Shown piece by piece: positions 38,357 to 46,980 of a stretch of 64,000 bases of DNA. Under the pieces are notes generated by a model. It ran no database searches. It had not been told where the DNA came from and worked only from the letters and a program-made list of their open reading frames with translations. Source of the DNA: Clostridia bacterium UC5.1-1E11 (lineage in GTDB: Bacteria > Bacillota > Clostridia > Oscillospirales > Acutalibacteraceae); NCBI GenBank assembly GCA_001305115.1, contig BCAA01000004.1:1-64000 (forward strand). The letters are read 5' to 3'. Both the position numbers and the translations under genes were made by a program. Position 1 is the first letter of the stretch; every line of letters begins with the position of its first letter.

Positions 38357-40063
38357 ATGAGTATTATTGGCTTAAAGAAAGCGAACTGCAAGAACTGCTA
38401 TAAATGTGTCAAGGTTTGCCCTGTGAAATCGATCAAAGTGGAAAACGAACAAGCCAAAATCATCGACCGCGACTGCATCCTTTGTGGAACCTGTTTGGAG
38501 CAGTGTCCGCAGAATGCAAAAACGGTGGTAAGCGATGTGGCGTTGGTCAAAGAAATGCTCAAGAGCGGGGAGAGGGTCATCCTTTCGATTGCTCCCTCGT
38601 ATTATGGATGCTTTGATTTTGACGATGTGCATCAATTTGCAGGCGCCCTCAAGGAGCTCGGCTTCTATGGCGTTTCAGAAACAGCGGAGGGCGCAGCTTA
38701 TGTGACAGCGGAATACCATCGGATTATGCAGGAAAACAGCATGAAGAACATCATCTCCACCTGCTGTCCCTCGGTAAACCGTCTGATCGAACTGTACTAC
38801 CCGTCGTTGGTGGATCAGATGGCTCCGGTCGTCTCCCCTATGATCGCGCATGGGCGTCTGCTCAAGCAGAGCTATGGTCCTGGGACGCGTGTGGTCTTTG
38901 CAGGTCCCTGTATTGCGAAGAAAGACGAAGCAGCAGACATCCGCCACAACAATGAAATTGATGCGGTGTTGACGTTTGAAGAGCTCAATGCTTGGCTAAA
39001 GGAAGAGCACATCTCCTTTGCAAAGGCGGAACCGGCGACATTCCTCAATCCGAGTTCGAAGATCCTGCGTATGTACCCGATCGAAGAGGGAATTCTCGCT
39101 TCCTTGCGGTCCAGGGGCGACATCGGCGATTGGAAGCTCTTGTCGGTTTCCGGTTCCGGCGCCTGTATCGACCTTTGCCGGGCGATGGAGCGCGGGGAGC
39201 TCGACCATTGCTTTATTGAGATCAATATGTGCCGCGACGGCTGTGTCAATGGCCCTGGTTCTGGAACGGATACCGTCTCCCGCTTTGCTTCCCGCGTGAG
39301 GATTCGGGACTATGCCTATGAGGATGCAGATTCCTATCCGAACCTGCCGGAGAAAATCCCAATGGCAATGCAGTTTGTCGATCGTTCCAACAAGGAGGAT
39401 ATTCCGGACGAGGAGACGATTCGCGCGATTCTGGCAAAGATCGGCAAGAATGGCCCCGAGGACGAACTCAACTGTGGTTCCTGTGGTTACCCCACCTGCC
39501 GTGCCAAGGCGATTGCTGTCTACCAAGGCAAGGCGGAACTACATATGTGCATCCCTTATATGAAGGAGCGCGCAGAGTCCTTGAGCAACTGCGTCCTGAC
39601 GGAAACCCCGAATATCACCATCATTGTGGACAGCGATTTGAATATTATTGAATTTAATGCTGCGGCGGAGCGCGCCTTCCATATTACCCGCCACGAGGCA
39701 TTGCAGAAGTGCATCTATGAGTTGATTGACAGCTCGGACTTCCAGTTTGTCTTTGATAGTAAGCAGTCCATCACGGATAAGAAGGTGCACTACAAAGAAT
39801 ATGGCATCACGATGGAACAGACCATCGTGTATATTGCGAAGGAAAATATCGCAATGGGCATCTTTAAGGATATTACCAAGGAAGAAGCCAGCATTGAGAA
39901 TCAGTATAAACTGCGTGCGGAGACGATGGAGATGGCCCAGAAGGTCATTGATAAGCAAATGGTTGCGGCACAGCAGATTGCAAGTCTGTTGGGTGAAACC
40001 ACAGCGGAGACGAAGGCAACGCTGACCAAGCTGAAAAATATGATCGTGTTCGACGAGGACTGA
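38357..40063 (+). CDS. Sensory (group C) [FeFe]-hydrogenase with PAS domain
   Basis: 568 residues. Order: two [4Fe-4S] motifs (CKNCYKCVKVCP, CILCGTCLEQCP; 10-55), the H-cluster domain (60-370; L1 STCCPSV, L2 GPCIAKKDEA, L3 INMCRDGCVNGPG), a four-Cys Fe-S module (NCGSCGYPTC...C; ~375-415), a PAS domain (~420-525) and a helical tail. This layout is that of group C hydrogenases thought to sense hydrogen rather than make it. The adjacent Cys pair in L1 is kept. All H-cluster cysteines are present, so cluster binding is likely. The PAS domain presumably relays the redox state to the SpoIIE-type phosphatase encoded next. Confidence 0.92.
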   Translation: MSIIGLKKANCKNCYKCVKVCPVKSIKVENEQAKIIDRDCILCGTCLEQCPQNAKTVVSDVALVKEMLKSGERVILSIAPSYYGCFDFDDVHQFAGALKELGFYGVSETAEGAAYVTAEYHRIMQENSMKNIISTCCPSVNRLIELYYPSLVDQMAPVVSPMIAHGRLLKQSYGPGTRVVFAGPCIAKKDEAADIRHNNEIDAVLTFEELNAWLKEEHISFAKAEPATFLNPSSKILRMYPIEEGILASLRSRGDIGDWKLLSVSGSGACIDLCRAMERGELDHCFIEINMCRDGCVNGPGSGTDTVSRFASRVRIRDYAYEDADSYPNLPEKIPMAMQFVDRSNKEDIPDEETIRAILAKIGKNGPEDELNCGSCGYPTCRAKAIAVYQGKAELHMCIPYMKERAESLSNCVLTETPNITIIVDSDLNIIEFNAAAERAFHITRHEALQKCIYELIDSSDFQFVFDSKQSITDKKVHYKEYGITMEQTIVYIAKENIAMGIFKDITKEEASIENQYKLRAETMEMAQKVIDKQMVAAQQIASLLGETTAETKATLTKLKNMIVFDED

Positions 40064-40104
40064 GTGCCTCCGATGCGGAATTTATGCTGTAAAGGAATGA
40101 TTCG

Positions 40105-41283
40105 ATGAAAATGCATGTGGATGCCGCATATCGGAGCCTCAACAAATATGGGGAAGAGCTTTGCGGCGATAAGGTTAAGATCATACGAGCGCCTGATTCC
40201 ACCATTGCGGTGCTGGCGGACGGCCTGGGCAGCGGTGTCAAGGCCAATATTCTTTCGACGCTCTCCAGCACCATTGTGTCAACCATGCTGCACGAGGGTT
40301 CCACCATCGCTGAGGTAGTGGAAACCATCGCAAAGACACTGCCGGTGTGCAGTGTGCGAAAGTTGGCGTACTCAACTTTCAGCGTTTTGCAGATTTTTGA
40401 CGACGGAACCGCACACTTGGTGGAATTTGACAACCCGCCGTGTATCTTTGTGCGCAATGGCAAAGTGATGGACTTGGAATCGCGCAGCGAGTTGAAGGAG
40501 TACGGCGGCAAGCAAATTTCAGAGTGTACCTTTTCTGTGCGGCCGGGCGACGTCCTTGCGTTGGTCAGCGACGGCGTGATTTATGCCGGCGTGGGCCAGG
40601 CTTTGAATTTTGGTTGGAACTGGGACAATGTATCGTCCTGGTTGGCCAAGACGACTTTGAAGGAAAATTCTGCGCCCCGTTTGGCGGTTTCCCTTTCGGA
40701 GGCCGTGCGCGAACTGTATCTCGACAAGCCGGGCGATGATTCGACGGATCTGATTATTCGTATTTCGCCCAAGAGTGTAGTGAATATGCTTTCTGGTCCG
40801 CCAGTCAACAAAGAGGATGACAACCGTATGGTGCACGATTTTATCACCTCCTATGGGAAAAAGGTGGTTTGCGGCGGCACCAGTGCCAATATTGTGGCGC
40901 GTGTCCTCAATCGCAAAATCGAAACTTCCATCAATTATGTTGACCCGACGATTCCGCCTACGGGCAAGATCGAAGGAGTGGACCTTGTGACCGAAGGCGT
41001 GCTCACACTGAGCCGCACGGTCGATATTTTGCGTGACTATCTGAATAAGGAGGCCGACTCGTTCTATTTCCATCGGTTGGACGAAGAGAACGGCGCTTCT
41101 ATGATTGCAAAGATGCTTCTGGAAGAGTGCACGGACCTGCGCGTTTTCATCGGAAAAGCGATCAATCCGGCGCATCAGAATCCAGGGCTTCCGTCAGACC
41201 TCAGTATTAAAATGAAACTGATCGATGAACTGTGTGATCTCGTCAAGAAACTGGGGAAGAACGTCGAAAAAGTTTATTATTAA
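40105..41283 (+). CDS. SpoIIE/PP2C-type phosphatase of the hydrogen-sensing cluster
   Basis: 392 residues. Residues ~5-215 form a PP2C-like SpoIIE domain with metal-binding aspartates in VLADGLGSG, LVSDGVIYAG and GDDSTDLII. Residues ~230-392 form a second domain, YGKKVVCGGTSANIVARVL onward, that I do not recognise but that follows such phosphatases in hydrogenase loci. It starts 41 bases after the sensory hydrogenase and is co-transcribed. Expected role: dephosphorylating a serine/threonine-phosphorylated regulator in response to hydrogen. The target is unknown. Confidence 0.87.
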   Translation: MKMHVDAAYRSLNKYGEELCGDKVKIIRAPDSTIAVLADGLGSGVKANILSTLSSTIVSTMLHEGSTIAEVVETIAKTLPVCSVRKLAYSTFSVLQIFDDGTAHLVEFDNPPCIFVRNGKVMDLESRSELKEYGGKQISECTFSVRPGDVLALVSDGVIYAGVGQALNFGWNWDNVSSWLAKTTLKENSAPRLAVSLSEAVRELYLDKPGDDSTDLIIRISPKSVVNMLSGPPVNKEDDNRMVHDFITSYGKKVVCGGTSANIVARVLNRKIETSINYVDPTIPPTGKIEGVDLVTEGVLTLSRTVDILRDYLNKEADSFYFHRLDEENGASMIAKMLLEECTDLRVFIGKAINPAHQNPGLPSDLSIKMKLIDELCDLVKKLGKNVEKVYY

Positions 41284-41336
41284 TCACGAAATTAAGGTTA
41301 CCCCTTGTCAGGACAGGAGAAATGATTTAAGATGAT

Positions 41337-41423
41337 AAAAAAGGATTGTTAAAAAAAAGGCAAAGTGTCGAAAGGTATGGATTCGGCGTCCCTCTGTGGA
41401 GCCTTATTTTTACAATCTTTTTT
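41337..41423 (+). ncRNA. Long hairpin between phosphatase and hydrogenase genes
   Basis: Two arms of ~24 bases (41337-41361 and 41401-41423) pair with one bulge and one mismatch, enclosing a ~39-base apical part (GTGTCGAAAGG...). The 3' arm ends in T6, so it can act as a terminator. The large structured loop is more than a plain terminator needs, and it might be a regulatory RNA. No known riboswitch class recognised. Confidence 0.4.
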
Positions 41424-41447
41424 AGACGAAGGAAGAATGGATGCCTC

Positions 41448-41477
41448 TTGACCTGCGGAGGGACCAGGACGTAGGAT
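41448..41477 (+). promoter_or_regulatory. Possible promoter of the monomeric hydrogenase
   Basis: TTGACC (41448-41453), 18 bp, TAGGAT (41472-41477). It lies between the hairpin and the hydrogenase start and would give a ~90-base leader. Confidence 0.4.
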
Positions 41478-41572
41478 GAATGCCGTCAGCTTGTCCCCCT
41501 ATGTCTACTTTGTATTGTTTATCAATGCAAAATGAGGGAGCAGGTGCAATTTCGAAAAGCGAGGATAGAATC

Positions 41573-43024
41573 ATGCAATACGATAATGACGCGAAACAAC
41601 TGAAATATCAAGTGCTCACAAAGGTAGCAAAATATACCTTTGATGGAACATTGGATAAGCATATCCAGGAGATTCCGTATGACATTATCCCCGGCCCAGT
41701 GCCAACCTTCCGGTGCTGTATTTACCGCGAACGTGAGATCATTCGCGAACGCATCACCTCTGCACAGGGAGTGAGCCTTCCGGGGCAGGACGATCGAGGG
41801 ATTGTCGGCGTGTTGCCGGCAGCTTGCGAAGGCTGCCCGATCAGCCGTTTTACCGTGACAGACAACTGTCAGAAATGTTTGGCGAAAAAGTGCCAGGCGG
41901 CCTGCCCGTTTGGCGCGATTTCCATCACAGGTAAAGGCGCATATATCGACCCGGCCAAATGTAAAGAATGCGGCCGCTGCGCAGCGGCCTGTCCGTACAA
42001 TGCCATTTCAGACACCATGCGTCCCTGCATCCGCGCTTGCCCGGTCAATGCGATCAGCAAGGACGACTACAATCGTGCTTCCATCGATTACAGCCGTTGC
42101 ATCAGCTGCGGCGCCTGTGTGGTTGGATGCCCGTTTGGTGCGATCACAGACCGTTCAAACATCGTTGCGGTAATCGAAGCGATCAAGTGCGGCGACCCGG
42201 TCATTGCGACATTTGCTCCGGCTATTGAAGGCCATTTTGGAGATGCGAATGTCGGCCAGCTCAAGGCGGCAATTCGTAAATTGGGCTTTACGGATGTTGT
42301 CGAAGTTTCCTTGGGCGCGGACGCAACCGCATGGCATGAGGCCCAGGAACTCAAGGAGGCGGTCGAGTCCCACAGAAAGATGACCACTTCCTGCTGCCCG
42401 GCCTTTGTGGAAATGATTGAGAAGCATTTCCCGAAGTTAATTCCCAATATTTCGACGACGGGTTCGCCGATGACATTGGTTTCCCGTTACATTAAAGCGA
42501 ACAACCCGAATGCAAAGGTGGTCTTTATTGGACCATGTATTGCAAAGAAGCTCGAGGCCAAAAAGGTCGAGGATACGGCAGACTATGTGATTACCTTTGA
42601 GGAGCTTGCGGCGCTCTTTGAAGCAAAGGCCATCAATGTTCATGACGCTGCTGAAAATGAGCAGGACGGCAGCCGCTTGGGCAAGGGCTTTGCGCAGAGC
42701 GGTGGTGTTTCTGCCTCTGTAGCCGCGGTTCTGGATGATGAAAACTTTGAGCTGCCGTTCTCCTGCGTCAAGTGCAATGGCGCGAAGGAGTGCAAGAAGA
42801 CCTTGATGATTTTGAACGCCAACCGCCTCCAGGAGGACATCGTGGAAGGTATGGCATGCGAGGGCGGCTGTATTGCGGGCCCTGGCGGCGTAGAGACGAT
42901 GCAGAAGCTCCTAAAGAATCGTACGAAGTTGTTGGCGACAGCGGATAAGCGCGGGATTAAAGAGAATATTGAAGAAATTCACGACTTCTCTAAGATCAAT
43001 ATGGTTGTCCCGCACAATGTTTGA
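41573..43024 (+). CDS. Monomeric [FeFe]-hydrogenase (group B type)
   Basis: 483 residues from ATG 41573 (gagga upstream). An N-terminal extension with CEGCP and CQKC is followed by several ferredoxin-like [4Fe-4S] motifs (CQAACPFGAI, CKECGRCAAACP, CISCGACVVGCP; ~95-190). The H-cluster domain follows with L1 TTSCCPAF, L2 GPCIAKKLEA and L3 EGMACEGGC. All cluster ligands are present. It probably evolves or oxidises hydrogen with ferredoxin in the cytoplasm. Maturases HydEFG are not in this window. Its neighbour, the sensory hydrogenase, may regulate it. Confidence 0.92.
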   Translation: MQYDNDAKQLKYQVLTKVAKYTFDGTLDKHIQEIPYDIIPGPVPTFRCCIYREREIIRERITSAQGVSLPGQDDRGIVGVLPAACEGCPISRFTVTDNCQKCLAKKCQAACPFGAISITGKGAYIDPAKCKECGRCAAACPYNAISDTMRPCIRACPVNAISKDDYNRASIDYSRCISCGACVVGCPFGAITDRSNIVAVIEAIKCGDPVIATFAPAIEGHFGDANVGQLKAAIRKLGFTDVVEVSLGADATAWHEAQELKEAVESHRKMTTSCCPAFVEMIEKHFPKLIPNISTTGSPMTLVSRYIKANNPNAKVVFIGPCIAKKLEAKKVEDTADYVITFEELAALFEAKAINVHDAAENEQDGSRLGKGFAQSGGVSASVAAVLDDENFELPFSCVKCNGAKECKKTLMILNANRLQEDIVEGMACEGGCIAGPGGVETMQKLLKNRTKLLATADKRGIKENIEEIHDFSKINMVVPHNV

Positions 43025-43135
43025 GTTTGTACCAGCAGGATTCTTAGGTTAGAAAGATTGCGGTTGAATAGAAGGATGCCTGTATGATCGGGCATCCCTT
43101 GGGGTAAATTGAGGATAGGGGCGCTTGCGCCCATG

Positions 43136-43170
43136 GATCAGGGGCGTGGATCACGCCCCTGATCTTTTAT
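43136..43170 (+). terminator. Terminator of the hydrogenase gene
   Basis: GATCAGGGGCGTG (43136-43148), loop GAT, CACGCCCCTGATC (43152-43164), then TTTTAT. Confidence 0.9.
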
Positions 43171-43218
43171 AGACGTATGCCTGTTTGGGGTGTGCGGTTG
43201 GGGAAAGGAGGCTGTGCT

Positions 43219-44178
43219 TTGGACGCAGTCACAGCGGTACAGCTTACAAAGACATATGGGAAGATTCAAGCTGTGGATCATTTGAACCTCTGTGTTCCAC
43301 AAGGGGGAGTGTTTGGCCTATTGGGGGCAAAGGGAGCGGGAAAAACAACAGTTATCCGGATGCTCTGCGGTTTAACAAAGCCGACCAGCGGAGAATGTAG
43401 GGTGCTGGGGCGCTCTCCGGCGGAGGACCCAGCGGGTGTTCATGCGATTTGCGGTGTAATGTTAGGAAATGCCAAGCTGTATGCCCATTTGTCGGGTCAG
43501 CAAAATCTACTGTTTTTTGCACAAGCGGCCGGCATGGGAGAAAAGGCTGCGGCGCGCCGTGTCTCAGAATTGATGAAAGATTTAGAGCTGTGGGAGGTAC
43601 GGGAACTGCCTGCTTCCAACTATTCCACTGGAATGTTACAAAAGCTCTCTCTGGCGCGTGCCTTAATCAATTATCCCAGTGTCCTTTTACTGGATGAACC
43701 CACAAATGGCTTGGATTATGAAGCTGCACATGCGTTGAATACGCTGGTGAGCAAATTTGCTGCGCGTGAGGATACCACGGTGGTGTTATGCACATCAAAG
43801 ATGCACTATGCACAGAGTATCTGTACAGAATTTGGTATATTGGACCACGGAGAATGGCTTGCTTCCGGCGATTTTCAGACGCTTCGGGAAATGTCTGGAT
43901 GCCGGGCACACGCAGAGTTCCGTCTGTGTGGGGGACAAGATTTAGAGGGTTTTCAGCTGGATGGGACTTCGGTCTCTGGCTTGGTGGAGCACAACGGCTG
44001 GTGGCGTGCAGAGTTGCGCGACGAAGAGGAAATGCCTGGACTACTGCGGCGGATTGTGGAGAATGGCTGCGACATTTTGGAGGCCCGGTTGGTTCAGCCG
44101 ACCATAGAAGACGTCTATAAAAGGATCTTAGAGCAGCATCCGAGAAAGGCAGGGGAACAGAATGTTTACACCGGCTGA
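43219..44178 (+). CDS. ABC-2 type transporter ATP-binding protein
   Basis: About 319 residues. Start TTG 43219 with aaaggagg upstream; the open frame reaches back to 43177. Walker A is GAKGAGKTT, signature YSTGMLQKLSLARAL (a YSxGM variant), Walker B VLLLDEPTNGLD. The C-terminal ~80 residues are the usual accessory extension of this family. The switch His is replaced by the segment CTSKMHYAQ, so Lys-Met occupies that position. It probably drives an exporter with the next gene; substrate unknown. Confidence 0.85.
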   Translation: MDAVTAVQLTKTYGKIQAVDHLNLCVPQGGVFGLLGAKGAGKTTVIRMLCGLTKPTSGECRVLGRSPAEDPAGVHAICGVMLGNAKLYAHLSGQQNLLFFAQAAGMGEKAAARRVSELMKDLELWEVRELPASNYSTGMLQKLSLARALINYPSVLLLDEPTNGLDYEAAHALNTLVSKFAAREDTTVVLCTSKMHYAQSICTEFGILDHGEWLASGDFQTLREMSGCRAHAEFRLCGGQDLEGFQLDGTSVSGLVEHNGWWRAELRDEEEMPGLLRRIVENGCDILEARLVQPTIEDVYKRILEQHPRKAGEQNVYTG

Positions 44179-44967
44179 ACACGCATTGATTAAAAAAGAT
44201 TTTTGGAGATATGGAGCTCCAAAATGGCACGAGCTACTTTGATTGCAGTACCGATCGGCCTGGTAATCGTAGTACCAGCGCTTTTCCTTGGAGCCGTTTG
44301 TCTGGTGCCGCTGGAACAAGCGCCCGGAATACAGGAAATGCTCTCCATTCTACCGCCAAAGCTAGAGGGATATACTGCACAGCAGGGGCTTTTCGATCTC
44401 TTGACCAATACATTGTTTTCACTCTTCTTTTTGATGATTCCCTTAATGGCCTCTGCTGTATCCGCCTCTTGCATTTTTGTGGGGGAAAAAGAACGCAGTA
44501 CCATAGAAACCCTTTTGCTTACGCCGTTGAAAGTCCGGCAAATCTTCCGGGCAAAACTGGCGTGCTGCTTATTCCTGTCGTTTGTGACCACGGCAATCGC
44601 GTTTGGTGCCTTTACAATTGTGGTTTCCGTGGGAGACATTATGCTGGGGATTCCATTCTTTTTGAATTGGTCGTGGCTGGTGATCATCTTGTTTCTTGCG
44701 CCGGGGCTGATGGTGTTTGGCGCTGTATTCATGGTGTTTGAATTCAACCGTATTAACAGCCGGTTGGAGTCCTTCCAAACCATCGCCTATGTGGCATTGC
44801 CATTTTTGTTGTTGTATATTGCTCCATTTACCGGCTTGTTCCGGGTGAACGCTTCCGTTTTGCTGGTGGTTTCGGCGATTGTCTGGCTTTGTGACTTGTT
44901 CCTATGGATCATAGACATCCGAACCTTTCTGCCGGAAAAATTTCTCGAACAGTCTTTGGAAGATTGA
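44162..44967 (+). CDS. ABC-2 type permease (one-base break)
   Basis: About 268 residues, six membrane helices. The start ATG 44162 overlaps the ATPase end; its first ~14 codons read FTPAEHALIKKDFW and join the long frame only if one G is added at GG near 44203 (KDFWEIWSSKMARA). A typical motif VGEKERSTIETLLLTPL lies after the third helix. Partner of the preceding ATPase. Confidence 0.85.
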
Positions 44968-45077
44968 GCCATTGTGCCGCTTGTTTTATGAGGATGAATC
45001 GCTTATAATAAGGATGGAAATATTCTCAAAAGAAGTTCATAGAATCAAACCGCTGGCTAAATGGATGGGGTGATCGT

Positions 45078-45908
45078 GTGCCAGCAGATTTGCATTGTCA
45101 TACAAAGATGTCCGACGGTTCTGTAGGGATAGACGAGCTGGTTCAGCTGGCTAAACGTTCCGGCCTTTCTGCCATTGCCGTGACGGATCATGACACATTT
45201 TCCGGCGCCTTGCGTGCAAAAAGTTATGGGGATCGCATTGGAATGGACGTGTTGCCCGGAGCAGAGTTTTCCTGTATGGACCCAGCTACGGGCCGTAAAG
45301 CGCACATTTTGTGCTATGGAAATGTCCGAGTGCATCGCTTGGAGGGATTGTGCAAAAAGATCGGGGAAAGCCGGCGAAAGTCAGTCAGTGTTTCTCTGCA
45401 AAAGGTGATGCGCTTATACCCAATTACCATGGAGATGGTGGTGCAGCGGGCCCATGGCAGTAGCAATATTTTTAAACAACACATCATGCATGCGTTGATC
45501 GATGCAGGTTATGCGGATTCCTTTTATGGTGCGGTCTATCAGAAACTATTTCGGCCGCGGACTGGCTTTGCCTACTGTAAGACGGAGTATCCAGATGTAC
45601 ATGATGTAATTGCCCAGATTCACGATGCAGGGGGGATTGCCGTCCTGGCCCATCCGGGCGTGTATGATAGCTATGATCTTTTAGAGCAATTGGCACATGA
45701 CCACGAAATTGAAGGAGTAGAGGTCTGGCATACGCGCAATCGAGAGGGAGAGGAACAGCGTTTCCAACAGATTGCTGCGCACTATCACTTACTTATGACA
45801 GGTGGTACGGATTTTCATGGGATGTACAGCAAAGTGATGCATCCCTTGGGGTCTTGTACGACACCGGACGATCAACTCGCCTTATTGAAAAGATGGCGGA
45901 CGGAATAG
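45078..45908 (+). CDS. PHP-domain phosphoesterase
   Basis: 276 residues. Start GTG 45078. Metal ligands in ADLHCHTKMSDG, VTDHDTF, GAEFSC, LAHPG and GTDFHG. Similar in type to the PHP protein at 19343-20215, but with low sequence match, so not a recent duplicate. Probable nucleotide or oligonucleotide phosphatase. It is followed after 27 bases by the TSCPD gene, probably in one transcript. Confidence 0.85.
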   Translation: MPADLHCHTKMSDGSVGIDELVQLAKRSGLSAIAVTDHDTFSGALRAKSYGDRIGMDVLPGAEFSCMDPATGRKAHILCYGNVRVHRLEGLCKKIGESRRKSVSVSLQKVMRLYPITMEMVVQRAHGSSNIFKQHIMHALIDAGYADSFYGAVYQKLFRPRTGFAYCKTEYPDVHDVIAQIHDAGGIAVLAHPGVYDSYDLLEQLAHDHEIEGVEVWHTRNREGEEQRFQQIAAHYHLLMTGGTDFHGMYSKVMHPLGSCTTPDDQLALLKRWRTE

Positions 45909-45935
45909 GTTCGATATATGAGGAGGCTTTATAGA

Positions 45936-46193
45936 ATGGAGTATCGCTATAAAACGCGCGGTGTATGTTCATCGGAGATTTTGCTCGAGCTTGACGGGGA
46001 CGTTGTAAAGTCGGCAAAATTTGTCGGCGGATGCAACGGGAACCTCAAAGGAATCGGCGCTTTGATTGCGGGGATGAAGGTGGACGACGTTATTGCACGG
46101 TGTAAAGGAATTCGTTGTGGGTTTAAGCCGACGTCCTGTCCCGATCAATTGGCGAACGCCCTGATGCAGGCGAAAGAGCAGCAAAACAAATGA
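45936..46193 (+). CDS. TSCPD domain protein (TIGR03905 family)
   Basis: 85 residues. Starts at ATG 45936 behind aggagg; the frame is open from 45918 without a better site. It carries FVGGCNGNLKGI and the name-giving TSCPDQLA near the C-terminus, with conserved cysteines suggesting metal binding. This small domain also occurs at the end of class II ribonucleotide reductases. Function of the free form unknown. Confidence 0.85.
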   Translation: MEYRYKTRGVCSSEILLELDGDVVKSAKFVGGCNGNLKGIGALIAGMKVDDVIARCKGIRCGFKPTSCPDQLANALMQAKEQQNK

Positions 46194-46219
46194 AAGGCTT
46201 GTCCTAAGTGGGCAAGAGG

Positions 46220-46248
46220 AAAAGGGGCTGCGAAAGGCAGCCCCTTTT
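46220..46248. terminator. Bidirectional terminator
   Basis: AAAAGGGGCTGC (46220-46231), loop GAAAG, GCAGCCCCTTTT (46237-46248). It lies between converging genes. Confidence 0.9.
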
Positions 46249-46258
46249 CGCGCGGGAA

Positions 46259-46414
46259 TTAGCAGCCGCAGCCGCAGTTGTTGTCGCAGCCACAGCCGCA
46301 ACCACTGTTGTTGCCATAGCCGTAGCCGCTGCCACCGCAGCAGCACAGGAGAATGATGATGAGGATGATGATCCAAGAGCACCCGCAGCCGCCTAAGAAG
46401 TTGTTGTTACACAT
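46259..46414 (-). CDS. Cys/Gly-rich micro-protein (chorion-like annotation class)
   Basis: 51 residues: a short polar start (MCNNNFLGGCGC), a hydrophobic segment (WIIILIIILLCCC), then a Gly/Tyr/Asn/Cys tail with CGCGCDNNCGCGC. Twelve cysteines in all. Start at 46414 behind aaggagg. Small proteins of this kind are labelled 'chorion class high-cysteine' in some clostridial annotations, with no known function; a spore-coat or membrane role is possible. Confidence 0.75.
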   Translation of the reverse strand: MCNNNFLGGCGCSWIIILIIILLCCCGGSGYGYGNNSGCGCGCDNNCGCGC

Positions 46415-46611
46415 AATTGTTTGCCTCCTTTCGAATTACAGTATAGTATATTGCGCGGGGGCAAAAGGTGTTACAACCAAATTGAGGGAGGAAACGCTCT
46501 TTGATAAATAATCCTTTACACAAACGTATATAGATGAAGAACAGGCACAAAAGCCAAGTAAACGCGGCTAGCGTGAAAAGGATGCAAATCCTGTTGATTG
46601 GAGGAATACTT

Positions 46612-46980
46612 ATGACACCACATCGCCAGGAAGAAGAAAAGAAGAGAGTACCCACACATGTGCGGGTTGTGGTCGACGTCCATTGTCCTGTGTGCGGGGC
46701 CTCATTTGACGACATTGTGCGCAATGGCCGGGCGGGATGTGCGGAATGCTACCACACGTTTTCCGACCGTTTGAAGCCAATGATTGAGCGTATTCATGGA
46801 GAAGCCATTCATCGGGGAAAGGCGCCCGGCGCCAATCTGCCACAACCGAGGCAGAGCAGCCAGCTGGTGGTAAAACGCCGCGCTCTGCGGGAAGCGATTG
46901 ACACGCAAAACTTTGAATACGCCGCCGCCCTTCGCGATCAGATCAAGGCGTTGGAAGAGGGAGGCGACCGCCATGCATAA
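46612..46980 (+). CDS. McsA-like protein lacking the N-terminal zinc module
   Basis: 122 residues. Start ATG 46612 behind ggagg. It has one zinc ribbon (CPVCGASF...CAECYHTF), the HGEAIHRGKAP stretch and a C-terminal UVR motif (LREAIDTQNFEYAAALRDQI), matching the second half of McsA. The first CxxC pair of normal McsA (~50 residues) is absent, and no sequence for it is present upstream. McsA activates the McsB arginine kinase. It overlaps mcsB by 8 bases. Confidence 0.82.
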   Translation: MTPHRQEEEKKRVPTHVRVVVDVHCPVCGASFDDIVRNGRAGCAECYHTFSDRLKPMIERIHGEAIHRGKAPGANLPQPRQSSQLVVKRRALREAIDTQNFEYAAALRDQIKALEEGGDRHA

